Shown here piece by piece: positions 1 through 7,897 of a DNA stretch of 64,000 nt (position 1 is its first letter; each line of letters begins with the position of its first letter). The position numbers and the translations under genes are program-made. Where the stretch lies: NCBI GenBank assembly GCA_027483795.1, contig JAIXTT010000112.1, forward strand, positions 1-64,000, in the 5' to 3' direction. Source of the DNA: Hyphomicrobiales bacterium (GTDB taxonomy: Bacteria > Pseudomonadota > Alphaproteobacteria > Rhizobiales > Beijerinckiaceae). The notes beneath the pieces are model-generated. The model did no database searches, had not been told where the DNA came from, and worked only from the letters and a program-made list of their open reading frames with translations.

Positions 1-243
1 CACGCCGCGCGCCTGGTGGATCGGAAGGGCGTCGTCGAAGGCCATCAGCACCTTCACCGCCGCGGGCTTCATGCCGAGGCCGTGCAGCGTGGTGTAGCGG
101 CGGGCCTTGGCGAGATGCTTCTCGCCGTAGGCATCCGCGGCCCGGCCCGTCTTCGACGCGGGCGGCAGGATGCCTTCAGCGATGAGGAAGCGGATCTGCC
201 GCGGCGGGACGCCGGCCTTCTGGGCCAATTCGGCAAGGGTCAT
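1..243 (-). CDS. MerR-family HTH regulator, N-terminal part (3' end outside window)
   Basis: The reverse strand from an ATG at 243 reads without a stop to the window edge and begins MTLAELAQKAGVPPRQIRFL, the winged-helix start of MerR-type regulators, followed by a second helical region (EKHLAKARRYTTLHGLGMKPAAVKVLM). A strong AGGAGG lies 5 nt before the ATG and a plausible sigma-70 promoter lies upstream. About 81 residues are visible; the effector-binding part and the rest of the operon are outside the window, so its target is unknown. Family call is solid, role is not. Confidence 0.75.
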   Translation of the reverse strand, partial: MTLAELAQKAGVPPRQIRFLIAEGILPPASKTGRAADAYGEKHLAKARRYTTLHGLGMKPAAVKVLMAFDDALPIHQARGV

Positions 244-254
244 GATCGCCTCCT

Positions 255-309
255 GAACGTGACAAGAAATATGTCGGGTTCAGGGGCGCGTCAAGAACGT
301 GACAAGAAA
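255..309 (-). promoter_or_regulatory. Promoter of the MerR-type gene with a 15-bp direct repeat
   Basis: GAACGTGACAAGAAA occurs twice, at 255-269 and 295-309, exactly 40 bp apart. On the minus strand TTGACG and TATTTC are separated by 17 bp between the repeats, giving a good sigma-70-like promoter 15-20 bp ahead of the ribosome-binding site. The repeats flank this promoter, so they could be operator half-sites, possibly for the MerR protein itself (inference). Confidence 0.45.
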
Positions 310-361
310 ATTGTTTCGTTCAAAATGGGTCCCACAGCATTGCAGGTCTATCGAGGTCGAA

Positions 362-1045
362 ATGAACAAGACCCCCGCCCTTGAGCTTTGGGAAACATGG
401 TGCGAAGCACAAAAAATCGTAGAGCAGGCTGTGCCGCTTTTCTCTACCAATGAGAATCTTGAAGTTCACACAAGGACTGTAGGGTCGAAGTCAACACGCC
501 GGGTGCTGTGTCGCCATCCGGAAATGGAACAGTTGATCATTCGAAATGTTGAAATATTACAGCATGACTGGGATAATCATAATAATGAATTTGATGGAAT
601 TTTATACATAATGTTCAGAAAAATCGACAATTTTGTTGTACCACTGTATATCGGAAAAGCAGAAACGTTTGGCAAAAAGGCCAAAAATTTTTCTGTTAAT
701 TTGATAAAGGTTCAAACGGATCGCTCGAAATTTGCAAGATGGGGAGATGGTTATGAATATCACATCGGAGATCTAAGTGCGGCCGTTTTGCGTGATCATT
801 CTGCAGAAAAGATCATTCCCAAATATGTTAAATGGGCTAATTCACTGTTTGAAAATGCGCCTGCTGATAATCCGAAACTCCGGACCACCGTCTATTTTTG
901 GACGAAAGCATGGAAGCCTTCAGATCGCGGGATTTGGGCGGAAATGCATCCAATGCGGCTTTCTTTTTTGGAATATCTACTTATCGGAGTGGCGAGTACA
1001 GCCTTTGGAGATGATTTTTTGAATAGCGAAGGACGGAATAGGTAA
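362..1045 (+). CDS. GIY-YIG-like nuclease, solitary, AT-rich
   Basis: 227 residues. The GIY-like motif is GILYIM (79-84) and the YIG motif is LYIGKA (95-100); downstream are R126, H134, a late Glu in FLEYLLIG (E204) and Asn in FLNSEGRNR (N221), in the order expected for the GIY-YIG fold (metal-binding Glu near the C-terminus). This layout resembles small restriction-type GIY-YIG enzymes such as the Eco29kI group, but specificity cannot be read. The ATG at 362 is chosen over the in-frame GTG at 299 because GAGGT precedes it at good spacing and the extra residues look non-native. The gene is strikingly AT-rich and uses codons unlike every neighbour, suggesting horizontal acquisition. No methyltransferase or partner lies beside it. 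Confidence 0.7.
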   Translation: MNKTPALELWETWCEAQKIVEQAVPLFSTNENLEVHTRTVGSKSTRRVLCRHPEMEQLIIRNVEILQHDWDNHNNEFDGILYIMFRKIDNFVVPLYIGKAETFGKKAKNFSVNLIKVQTDRSKFARWGDGYEYHIGDLSAAVLRDHSAEKIIPKYVKWANSLFENAPADNPKLRTTVYFWTKAWKPSDRGIWAEMHPMRLSFLEYLLIGVASTAFGDDFLNSEGRNR

Positions 1046-1407
1046 CATTTTCTATTATGTTGTGCCCCCCGGGACCTCCTTCATCCGAGGTCGGGTTAAG
1101 ACCCGCGGGACGGTTCTGTTCCACAAGCGAGCCGAAGCAGCGGAAAAAACCGGTGCACCCGGCATTGGCCTGCCAACAAATTATCGCGCAATTTCAATGG
1201 TATAGCCGTTCGTGTCTTCATTCTGACCGGCGCGCCATCCAACCCATCGAATCCAAAAAACTTTTTCCTTCTTCCTTTGCGCCGCCGGGCTTCGTTCCCG
1301 CTCGGGGCGATACCGGGGTCGCTTCGGCGAAGGCGGCACCGCTGCGTGCCGCGCGCACGGGCCGGAGGCGGCGCAGGGCCGGGGCCGGTTCCTTGCCGGT
1401 GACGTGA
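1046..1407. other. Gene-free stretch
   Basis: The first ~30 bases continue the AT-rich character of the nuclease gene, then the sequence returns to GC-rich. Open frames here are arginine/proline-rich and have no ribosome-binding site. No RNA gene or clear terminator was recognised. The composition change near 1060 may mark the right edge of the acquired segment. Confidence 0.4.
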
Positions 1408-2199
1408 CTAGTTGCGTTCACCTCCGAAGACGCTGCCCGGAGCGACGCCGCCTTCGCCGGAGTGACGGGTCCGGGGGGCGGCCGCAAAGACCCGGCTTGC
1501 AAGGCGCGAGAACGGCAGGCTCTGAAGCCAAACGTGCCCCGGACCCGTGAGGGTGGCGAAAAACAGGCCCTCGCCGCCGAAAAGTGCAGTCTTGACCTTG
1601 CCGACGAACTGCACGTCGAAACTGACGCTCGGCGTATAGGCGACCAAACAGCCCGTATCGACGCGCAGGGTCTCCCCCGGAGCGAGACGGCGTTCCAGAA
1701 GGGTGCCGCCGGCATGGACGAAGGCGAGACCCTTCCCCGACAGCTTCTGCATGATGAAGCCCTCGCCGCCGAAAAACCCGGTGGAAAGCCGCTCCTGGAA
1801 GGCGACATCGAGGCTGACGCCGCGCGCGGCGCACAGGAACGCTTCCTTCTGGCAGATGAGCGTGCCGCCGAGAGCGGACAGATCCATGGCCAGAATCTTG
1901 CCCGGATAGGGGGCCGCAAAGGCCACCCGGCGCTTTCGCGCATCCGCGTTCCGATAGACCGTGGTGAACAGGGATTCGCCCGAGATCAGCCGCTTGCCCG
2001 CCCCCACCAGCTTGTCGAAGATGCCGCCGGACTGCGAAGGGCCGGACCCGTCGCCGAAGACCGTATCCATCTCGATCCCGGTCTCCATGAACATCAGGCT
2101 GCCGGCCTCTCCGATGGCCGCCTCGCCGGGGTCCAGTTCGACCTCGACGAACTGCATCTCGGCGCCTTTGATCTCGTAATCGACGACATCGATCGTCAT
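1408..2199 (-). CDS. AIM24/TIGR00266-family protein
   Basis: 263 residues starting MTIDVVDYEIKGAEMQFVEV. The protein shows the glycine-rich repeated beta pattern of the AIM24/TIGR00266 family (GEAGSLMFMETGIEMDT near 34-50, then FGGEGFIMQKL and FGGEGLFFATLTGPGHVWLQSLP). The family forms a trimeric beta-barrel; the bacterial role is not established. The ATG at 2199 is preferred because AAGGGG lies just upstream and homologous sequence begins there; a longer frame to 2349 adds 50 unconvincing residues. It stands alone, convergent with the nuclease gene and divergent from the next gene. Confidence 0.88.
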   Translation of the reverse strand: MTIDVVDYEIKGAEMQFVEVELDPGEAAIGEAGSLMFMETGIEMDTVFGDGSGPSQSGGIFDKLVGAGKRLISGESLFTTVYRNADARKRRVAFAAPYPGKILAMDLSALGGTLICQKEAFLCAARGVSLDVAFQERLSTGFFGGEGFIMQKLSGKGLAFVHAGGTLLERRLAPGETLRVDTGCLVAYTPSVSFDVQFVGKVKTALFGGEGLFFATLTGPGHVWLQSLPFSRLASRVFAAAPRTRHSGEGGVAPGSVFGGERN

Positions 2200-2490
2200 G
2201 AGAACCCCTTTTGAACGTCCGGCCGGATCTTGTTTCCGCTCACCGAAGATAGAACATGAAACAAGACGAGGATCCAGAAGACCGCCGGGTCCCGCCGCCC
2301 ATCGGCCGATACCGATCAAGTCAACCCGCGCAGGCGCGACCGACAGCATCGTTTTCTTCTCGGCAAGCCGATGCAGGATGACTTCGTCGAAAGATTTCCT
2401 CTGCGCCGTGTATTTACATGTAACAGACTACGGAATACTATAAATGGAATATCAGCGTGGAAATCACGGAAAACAGGGAAAAAGAATCAA
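2200..2490 (+). promoter_or_regulatory. Intergenic region with sigma-70-like promoter for the 2491 gene
   Basis: TTTACA at 2413-2418 and TACTAT at 2436-2441 are separated by 17 bp in a locally AT-rich stretch, about 50 bp ahead of the GTG at 2491. The rest of the region is the upstream side of the divergent AIM24-family gene; no further gene was seen. Confidence 0.45.
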
Positions 2491-2784
2491 GTGAAAGCTG
2501 CGTTCACCTGCATGATTGTTTCCGCTTTATTCGGAGCCGCTCCTGCATTCGGAGCCGCTCCTGTTGAAGCGCCGCCCAAGGCGCCGGAGATGATCGCTCG
2601 CTGGCAGGATGCGAACAACCGATGCAGAGGCGGATCCGGCGACGACACCGACACATGGGTCGCTTGCGGACAACGCGATGTTTGGGACGAGATGCTCAAA
2701 AGATCGGGTTACTGCTACGGAAAGCGTGGCGAAGCCGGCCACCGGATGAAGTGGCATGTCTGCACGCCTTCGTCGATGCGCTGA
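2491..2784 (+). CDS. Small secreted Cys-containing protein, hypothetical
   Basis: 97 residues from a GTG start, with a signal peptide (about VKAAFTCMIVSALFGAAPAFGAA) and a mature part with spaced cysteines and aromatics: W..ANNRCRGGSGDD, VACGQRD, GYCYGKRGEAGH, WHVC. The four mature cysteines suggest two disulfides in the periplasm. Short exported proteins with this CRGGSGD..AC..R..CYG..WH.C layout are common in alphaproteobacteria as uncharacterised proteins; this family memory is unverified. A longer in-frame start at 2371 would precede the predicted promoter and is less likely. Confidence 0.6.
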   Translation: MKAAFTCMIVSALFGAAPAFGAAPVEAPPKAPEMIARWQDANNRCRGGSGDDTDTWVACGQRDVWDEMLKRSGYCYGKRGEAGHRMKWHVCTPSSMR

Positions 2785-2824
2785 ACCGGTGACGGAAGGG
2801 GCGTTCCGGTTACGTCGATGCATG

Positions 2825-2860
2825 ACGCCCGCATCTTCGCACGCGGGCCGGTCTTCTCCT
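2825..2860. terminator. Hairpin between convergent genes
   Basis: GCCCGC and GCGGGC flank a short loop in the ~80-bp gap between the convergent genes ending at 2784 and 2868, followed by a pyrimidine-rich tract on the plus strand. There is no clean T-run, so this is a weak bidirectional terminator candidate. Confidence 0.3.
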
Positions 2861-2867
2861 GCCGCCG

Positions 2868-3503
2868 TCAGCGACAATGCGGTTTGGGGCCGAAAGTGCG
2901 TTCCAAAAACTCGACCAACTCGGTCTGTTTGGCCGCAATGATTTTGCAATCATAGGGCTCTTGCTTGATGGCGCCGACCAAGTAGATCGTCCCCGCGATC
3001 GCGAAGTATTCGCGCGCATTTTCAAGGAAATGCGATTTTTCCGCTTTGGCCGAATAAAGACGATGATCGATGGCCTTTTTGTATTGGGCTAAAACGACCG
3101 GATGATTGAAGTCCCAAAAACTGGAATCATAGGCATGAAGCATTTCATGCAGCAGAACTGGTTTGGCAGGATCGATGGGAGTCGTGTCGACGACGACATG
3201 TCCTTTCGGATCTTTCTTCGAGCGCCGGTAAACGGCGTTCGTTCCGCCTTTGGATAAAGCGGGATCGATGATCGTGGGAACGGTCTTGAAGAATTCCAGC
3301 ATCTCCTTCGGGAGATTTGCATCCTCGATGATCTTGATCTGCTGTTGGTACGACGGCGTGAGGCTTTGCTTCTGCTCGGGCGTAAGGCGCGACATGTCGA
3401 TGATGAAGCCGCGAAAGGGATCGGTTTGGGCGCCGGCCGGCACCGTCGTGACGAGGGCCGCGCAAAGGAAGAAGAGCCGGACTGCATGGATGCTCGGCGT
3501 CAT
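2868..3503 (-). CDS. Secreted HExxH metallopeptidase-like protein
   Basis: 211 residues with a signal peptide (cleavage near VPAGAQ, residue 26). The zinc motif is HEMLH (H119, E120, H123) in KPVLLHEMLHAYDSSF, and ENAREYFA supplies a candidate third ligand Glu165, about 42 residues later. This HExxH plus downstream E..F/Y arrangement resembles the anthrax-lethal-factor-like gluzincins; the exact family is inference. The mature protein would act in the periplasm or outside. Its ATG overlaps the stop of the upstream TPR gene by 4 nt (ATGA), so the two are translationally coupled and probably work together. Confidence 0.65.
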   Translation of the reverse strand: MTPSIHAVRLFFLCAALVTTVPAGAQTDPFRGFIIDMSRLTPEQKQSLTPSYQQQIKIIEDANLPKEMLEFFKTVPTIIDPALSKGGTNAVYRRSKKDPKGHVVVDTTPIDPAKPVLLHEMLHAYDSSFWDFNHPVVLAQYKKAIDHRLYSAKAEKSHFLENAREYFAIAGTIYLVGAIKQEPYDCKIIAAKQTELVEFLERTFGPKPHCR

Positions 3504-4882
3504 GGTTGTGCTCCATCGGTTGCAGGGCGTCCCGGCGGATCCTCATTGACGAGGACCAATATCTGACGCACGCCGGGGAATTGATTGGCCCGCGGCCCGG
3601 CGACGGCAGGAAATGCCGTCAGAGCGTCTTTGAGGACGGCCTTCGCTCGTGTCTTCTCACCGAGGTGATGCAGGGCGCCGGCCAGTCGGATCTGATGGAT
3701 CGGTTCCGCCTTGTCCAGTTCCACCGCGCGCAAGGCCAGCATTTTGGCTTCACGAAAATCCTTCAGTTCGGTGGCGACGTAAGCGGCATGAGAATAGGCC
3801 CAGACGGCTTGCGGGTTCGCTTTGATGGCGAGCGTGAATTCGGCGTAGGCAAGACGGAGCGATTCTCTGGATGCGGGCTTGCCTTCCGAAGGGCGCATGT
3901 AATCGAGGCCCAGCCAGATGCGACAGCCGGGGGTCAATTGGGGAAGCGCACAGGCTTTCTTGAACTGTTCGACGCCCCCGGCGCGATCCCCGGATTGGCG
4001 CAAGGCGACCCCTTTGGCGTTGTAGCCCAGGGGGCTGTTCGGATTGGCGGCGATGGCCTGGTCGGCATAGCCGATGGCCTCGGCATAGCGTCGCTGCCCG
4101 GATTCGAATTCGGACATGGCGATCAGCGCAGGAAAGAAGCGCGGGTCGATCGAAAGGGCTTCCCTCAGAAACTGGTCGCGATCCGGCCCGCCCCCGACGC
4201 CGGCCCGCAGCCACAAGGCGGCCTTTCTCTGGTCCGGATCGCCCGACGTGATGAGCGGACGCAGGACGTCGAGGGCCAGATCTCGTTTCCCCAGGCGTTC
4301 GGCCGCCAGCGCTGCACGCAGCGGGTCGAAATACACGAAGAGTTCCAGCGCCAGCGACTTGACGAGTTCATTCACGTCTTCGGACTTGCTGTCCTTGATG
4401 CGGTCGGAAGCGCCGCCGTTGACGATCCGAAGACGACCTTCGAAGACGGAGCCGTCTTTTTCCGTCCGCAATATTTCACCGGAAACGACGACCGGGTTCT
4501 TCTGCAGGACATGACGTACGGCCTGCTCGAGCGAACTGAGCGAAACCCCGCCGACGCTCGCCTCGATCCGGGTCTCCTTCTCGCTCGACATGCTGCTGAA
4601 GAATGCATTCTCGGGCCCTTCGATGCCCCCCTTCGGATTGGAGGCAGCGATGTTTCTGTAGGCGGTCAGTTCATCAAGAACACGTTTGACGATGATTTCG
4701 CTTTTATAGCCGCGCTCTTCAAGAGCCGCCGGGATTTCGATACGTTCGATGATGACCGGCGTGGCGCGCCAAAACGATTGCGATACAAAACCGAAGCCGA
4801 ATAAAGCACACAAACTCATCATCAAAGAGGTGATGGTTTTCGATATACTGTGTATGAACTCAATCGTATTATTCAAGGCCAT
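3500..4882 (-). CDS. Membrane-anchored TPR protein
   Basis: 460 residues. A hydrophobic segment near residues 14-37 anchors the protein, followed by a region that may be adenylate-cyclase/TolB-like (EIPAALEERGYKSEIIVKRVLDEL...VVVSGEIL, residues ~48-145) and then repeated TPR-type helices from about 185 to 440 (AERLGKRDLALDVL, RYAEAIGYADQAIAANPNSP, AYAEFTLAIKANPQAVWAY, REAKMLALRAVELDKAEP). TPRs usually bind partner proteins. The gene is the first of a two-gene unit with the secreted metallopeptidase-like gene, which suggests scaffolding or control of that protein. A good promoter lies immediately upstream. Function is otherwise unknown. Confidence 0.75.
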   Translation of the reverse strand: MALNNTIEFIHSISKTITSLMMSLCALFGFGFVSQSFWRATPVIIERIEIPAALEERGYKSEIIVKRVLDELTAYRNIAASNPKGGIEGPENAFFSSMSSEKETRIEASVGGVSLSSLEQAVRHVLQKNPVVVSGEILRTEKDGSVFEGRLRIVNGGASDRIKDSKSEDVNELVKSLALELFVYFDPLRAALAAERLGKRDLALDVLRPLITSGDPDQRKAALWLRAGVGGGPDRDQFLREALSIDPRFFPALIAMSEFESGQRRYAEAIGYADQAIAANPNSPLGYNAKGVALRQSGDRAGGVEQFKKACALPQLTPGCRIWLGLDYMRPSEGKPASRESLRLAYAEFTLAIKANPQAVWAYSHAAYVATELKDFREAKMLALRAVELDKAEPIHQIRLAGALHHLGEKTRAKAVLKDALTAFPAVAGPRANQFPGVRQILVLVNEDPPGRPATDGAQP

Positions 4883-4914
4883 TTTTTATGCCTGCCTCTT
4901 GCCTTCCGCGTAAA

Positions 4915-4943
4915 ATGATAAAAATCCCGAACACGACATGCAA
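4915..4943 (-). promoter_or_regulatory. Sigma-70-like promoter for the TPR-metallopeptidase operon
   Basis: On the minus strand TTGCAT and TATCAT are separated by exactly 17 bp, about 33 bp before the ATG at 4882, within an AT-rich patch unlike the surrounding sequence. Confidence 0.5.
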
Positions 4944-5303
4944 CACATTATTTACATGGCATGTTAGTATAACTGGATCGAGAGAACTGTCCGCATTCCG
5001 AAGAATCGAATTCGCGTGAAGCAAATCGGCCGATCGAGTTTCCGACCGACTGTGACGCAATGCTTTTCGAGTTCGAAGCGATCGGCATCCCTCGGGCGTT
5101 CATGATCCTGCGATCCGCGAATCTTCTGACCGCCCGCCTGACGTCGCCCCTCCGGGCTCATCCGGTCTGAAGATCGTTCCGGCCCGGCGAGTTCGAGAAA
5201 TCGCTTGCGAAGCCGGCTCGGCCCAAGAAGGCGTCGGGACGGGTCGATCCGGGCGGATACCGCGTCGTGCAGGACCGCACCCGCTTCGAACGCGGTCGCT
5301 CCC
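4944..5303. other. Gene-free stretch between TPR and marC-like genes
   Basis: AT-rich up to about 4990, then GC-rich sequence with arginine-rich open frames lacking ribosome-binding sites or recognisable domains. No RNA gene was recognised. Confidence 0.4.
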
Positions 5304-5927
5304 TCAGAGCGCGAAACTCGCACGGAGCGCGATGAGGGCGCCGTTCACGGCGATCGCGGTCAGCACCAGCCCGAAGATGCGCGTCGTCGCTTCGATCCCG
5401 GTCGGACCGATGAAGTGCGAAAGCCGCGACGCCGCGAGAAAGGCGAGAAAATTGATGCTCAACGCGATCGCGGCGGTGCCGACGGTCCGGACCTGTTCGG
5501 CCACCGTCCGCGTGGCGTTGTCCGTCAACAGGACCACCGTCAGGATCGCGCCCGACCCGGCGATGATCGGCGTGGCGAGGGGGTAAAGCGCGCGTCGGAC
5601 GATCGGCGTGTCGGGAGGGAAGGCGTCGATCTCCTTCACGAGACGGCCCGTCACCATGTCGATCCCGAGCAGGAACAGGACGATCGATCCCGCCAGTTGG
5701 AAGGACGCCATCGGAATGCCGAGCGCTTCGAGCAGAAGCTGACCTCCCGCGATCGCGACGGTGAGGATCGCCATCGCGATGACGACCGCGTGAAAGGCGA
5801 CGCGCCGCTTCTCGGTCGCCGAAAGGCCGGCGGTGACGGCAAGAAAGACGGGAACCGTCGCCAGAGGATCAAGTATCACCACAAGGGTGACCAGTTCATG
5901 GAAGAAGTCGGACGGGAACGTGGTCAT
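5304..5927 (-). CDS. MarC-family integral membrane protein
   Basis: 207 residues with about six hydrophobic helices. MarC signatures are visible: FFHELVTLVVILDPLATVPVFLAVT near the start, the GIDMV helix end, RRALYPLATPIIAGSGAILTVV and the C-terminal FGLVLTAIAVNGAL. The family is widespread and of unknown substrate; early links to antibiotic resistance were not upheld. AAGGAAA precedes the ATG. It is a single-gene unit reading away from the aldo/keto reductase gene, with which it shares the intergenic region. Confidence 0.92.
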   Translation of the reverse strand: MTTFPSDFFHELVTLVVILDPLATVPVFLAVTAGLSATEKRRVAFHAVVIAMAILTVAIAGGQLLLEALGIPMASFQLAGSIVLFLLGIDMVTGRLVKEIDAFPPDTPIVRRALYPLATPIIAGSGAILTVVLLTDNATRTVAEQVRTVGTAAIALSINFLAFLAASRLSHFIGPTGIEATTRIFGLVLTAIAVNGALIALRASFAL

Positions 5928-6143
5928 TTTCCTTGCGGTTCCTCACGAGGGACAAGTCGGATCGCGTTCCGCTTATAGAGGATCCTCCATCGAACGAAAC
6001 GACCCGGCCGAACATCCGTCTCCCCGCCGCGCCGTTTCCCGACAAGACCGATCCTCGCCCGCAAAAACGGATCGCCTTGGTCCGAATTCGGCGATGAAGC
6101 TTTCCCGGAAGGCCCCTCAGGGGGACGGACGATGGCCGGGGAC

Positions 6144-6269
6144 CGTTCGGGCGACCGGTCGTACGGACCCATTGATCGCATCCCTTATTTATAGTGTGAT
6201 CAATAATCGTTCGGGCGACCGGCGTACGGACCCATTGATCGCATCGCTAATTTATAGTGTGATCAATAA
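6144..6269. repeat. Tandem duplication of a 62-63 bp unit carrying a palindrome
   Basis: Two near-identical copies lie at 6144-6206 and 6208-6269 (CGTTCGGGCGACCGG, then CGTACGGACCCATTGATCGC). Each ends in the inverted repeat ATTGATCGCA-N14-TGTGATCAAT (arms 6171-6180/6195-6204 and 6234-6243/6258-6267). A TATAGT box overlaps the right arm of each palindrome, about 40 bp before the aldo/keto reductase ATG in the second copy. The arrangement looks like a duplicated operator-promoter. Confidence 0.8.
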
Positions 6270-6295
6270 AAGGTCGTCACTCGGAGATCGGATCC

Positions 6296-7273
6296 ATGAA
6301 GACTCGGCGCCTCGGTTCGCTTTCGGTTTCGGCCGTCGGCTATGGTTGCATGGGATTGTCGGGCACCTACGGCGCCATCGATGAGAAGGACGCGATCGCC
6401 CTTCTTCGAAAGGCGGTGGATCTCGGGGTCACGATGTTCGACTCCGCGGATGCCTACGGGCCCTTCCGGAACGAGGAAATCGTCGGCGAAGCGCTCCGTC
6501 CGATGCGTGACCGGGTGGTGATCGCCACCAAATTCGGCCAGCAGATCCTGCCGGACGGCACGCGCCGGGTGAACGGGGCGCCCGATTATGTCCGTTCCGC
6601 CTGCGAGGCCTCCCTCAAGCGGCTCGGGATCGACAGCATCGACCTCTACTACGCCCACCGGATCGACAAGACGGTGCCGATCGAGGACACGGTCGGCGAG
6701 ATGGCGAAACTCGTCGCGGAAGGCAAGGTGAAGCGCATCGGCCTCTGCGAGGCCTCGCCCGAAACGATCCGCCGGGCTCACAAGGTTCATCCGCTCACCG
6801 CCGTCCAGACCGAGTATTCGCTCTGGACCCGCGAGGTCGAGGAGCGGATCCTGCCGACATGCCGGGAACTCGGCATCGGGTTCGTCCCCTACAGCCCGCT
6901 CGGGCGCGGCTTCCTGACGGGCGGCGTGGCCTCGGAAGCGGATCTCGCACCCAACGACGTGCGCAAGATGATGCCGCGCTTCCAGGGCGACAATCTCGAA
7001 GCCAACAAGCGCGCCGTGGCGAAGGTCGATGCGATCGCCGCGGCCAAGAAGGTGACCCCCGCGCAGCTGGCCTTGGCTTGGGTTCTGTCGCGGGGCGATG
7101 ATCTCGTGCCCATCCCGGGTACGCGCCGGCTCTCGGCGCTGCAGGAGAACATCGCGGCGACGGATCTGATCCTGTCGGCGGAAGACATCAGGGCGCTGGA
7201 GGGCGCCGTGCCGCTCGCCGAGATCAAGGGCGAACGCTACGGCGCTCCGATGATGGCCACTCTGGAACGGTGA
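6296..7273 (+). CDS. Aldo/keto reductase
   Basis: 325 residues, a full-length (alpha/beta)8 NADPH-dependent reductase. The catalytic tetrad is visible as D49, Y54 (DSADAYG), K79 (IATKFG) and H121 (YYAHRID); the C-terminal cofactor loop is VPIPGTRRLSALQENIAA. The sequence resembles the AKR13/YakC-like group that reduces aldehydes or ketones; the physiological substrate is unknown. GGAG precedes the ATG. The gene is alone and sits directly behind the duplicated palindrome, so it is probably tightly regulated, perhaps by a repressor encoded elsewhere. Confidence 0.93.
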   Translation: MKTRRLGSLSVSAVGYGCMGLSGTYGAIDEKDAIALLRKAVDLGVTMFDSADAYGPFRNEEIVGEALRPMRDRVVIATKFGQQILPDGTRRVNGAPDYVRSACEASLKRLGIDSIDLYYAHRIDKTVPIEDTVGEMAKLVAEGKVKRIGLCEASPETIRRAHKVHPLTAVQTEYSLWTREVEERILPTCRELGIGFVPYSPLGRGFLTGGVASEADLAPNDVRKMMPRFQGDNLEANKRAVAKVDAIAAAKKVTPAQLALAWVLSRGDDLVPIPGTRRLSALQENIAATDLILSAEDIRALEGAVPLAEIKGERYGAPMMATLER

Positions 7274-7450
7274 CGGAAGATGGTCCGGATCCCCTCGCAA
7301 GCGGGAAACGGACCACTCGGCCACACCGTCCTCCCGGCCGTCGTGGAAGCGATCACGACCCCGGCCGGCGCACGGATTGCGCCGCGCATCGAGCATCCCG
7401 CCGTTGCCGTGCCCGACGACGATCGGCGCGGCACCGCATCGCGCCTTCGA

Positions 7451-7681
7451 TCATTCGGGCGGGAAGCGCTTGTCCGCGCGTCCTCGTTCGGCCGTTCGGA
7501 CGTCGCCTCCGCCGATTTCGCGCCCGTTCCGCCGGGTCGCCGGGCCGTGTCCGCGAATATCGAAGGCGAGGCGGGCCATCCCGCGCGCCGGCGCCGCTCC
7601 GCCCGAGATACCCCGAGCCGCATGACGGGCGCCCTGCGCCGACTCCCCGGCGGTCTCGATCGTGATCCGTTCGACCCGCAT
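7451..7681 (-). CDS. Possible small protein, unknown
   Basis: 76 residues starting MRVERITIETAGESAQGARH, preceded by GAGAGG at 8 nt spacing, the best feature of this gap. The second half is glycine/arginine-rich (GGAAPARGMARL, RRNGREIGGGDV) and no domain is recognised. It could be a genuine small protein, the decayed N-terminus of a larger one, or a chance frame. Confidence 0.3.
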   Translation of the reverse strand: MRVERITIETAGESAQGARHAARGISGGAAPARGMARLAFDIRGHGPATRRNGREIGGGDVRTAERGRADKRFPPE

Positions 7682-7897
7682 CGGAAGCGCCTCTCGAATG
7701 ATTCCAAGAGCACGAAAGGGCACGCATTCAAGAAATAACAAAATCGATTTAGAGAATTGTATATGCAACATATTCCATGAATAACGTATGAAGGACTGTC
7801 CGGGCACGCCGGCAGGCATGCAAAATCTGCGCGTCTTTTATGTATCGATCGCCTTGAGCTATCGAATTCATTGGTGCAGCCTCGACCGAGGACAAAA
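7682..7897. other. AT-rich intergenic region upstream of the CocE-type gene
   Basis: 7735-7800 is AT-rich and holds the near-palindrome TTGTATATGCAA (7757-7768). It could be a promoter or operator for either the small minus-strand frame or the hydrolase gene. No clear -35/-10 pair can be assigned. Confidence 0.3.

Noticed and set aside
1057-1407. 116-residue plus-strand frame after the nuclease gene
   Set aside because: No ribosome-binding site, composition not coding-like, and no resemblance to the nuclease gene or to known partners.
2527-2949. Minus-strand open frame of 140 residues overlapping the small secreted protein
   Set aside because: Opposite frame of the better-supported gene at 2491-2784; no ribosome-binding site, and no domain.
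7280-7738. Plus-strand frame of 152 residues in the gap after the aldo/keto reductase
   Set aside because: Arginine/proline-rich composition typical of non-coding GC-rich DNA and no domain; the minus-strand frame at 7451 has a better ribosome-binding site.
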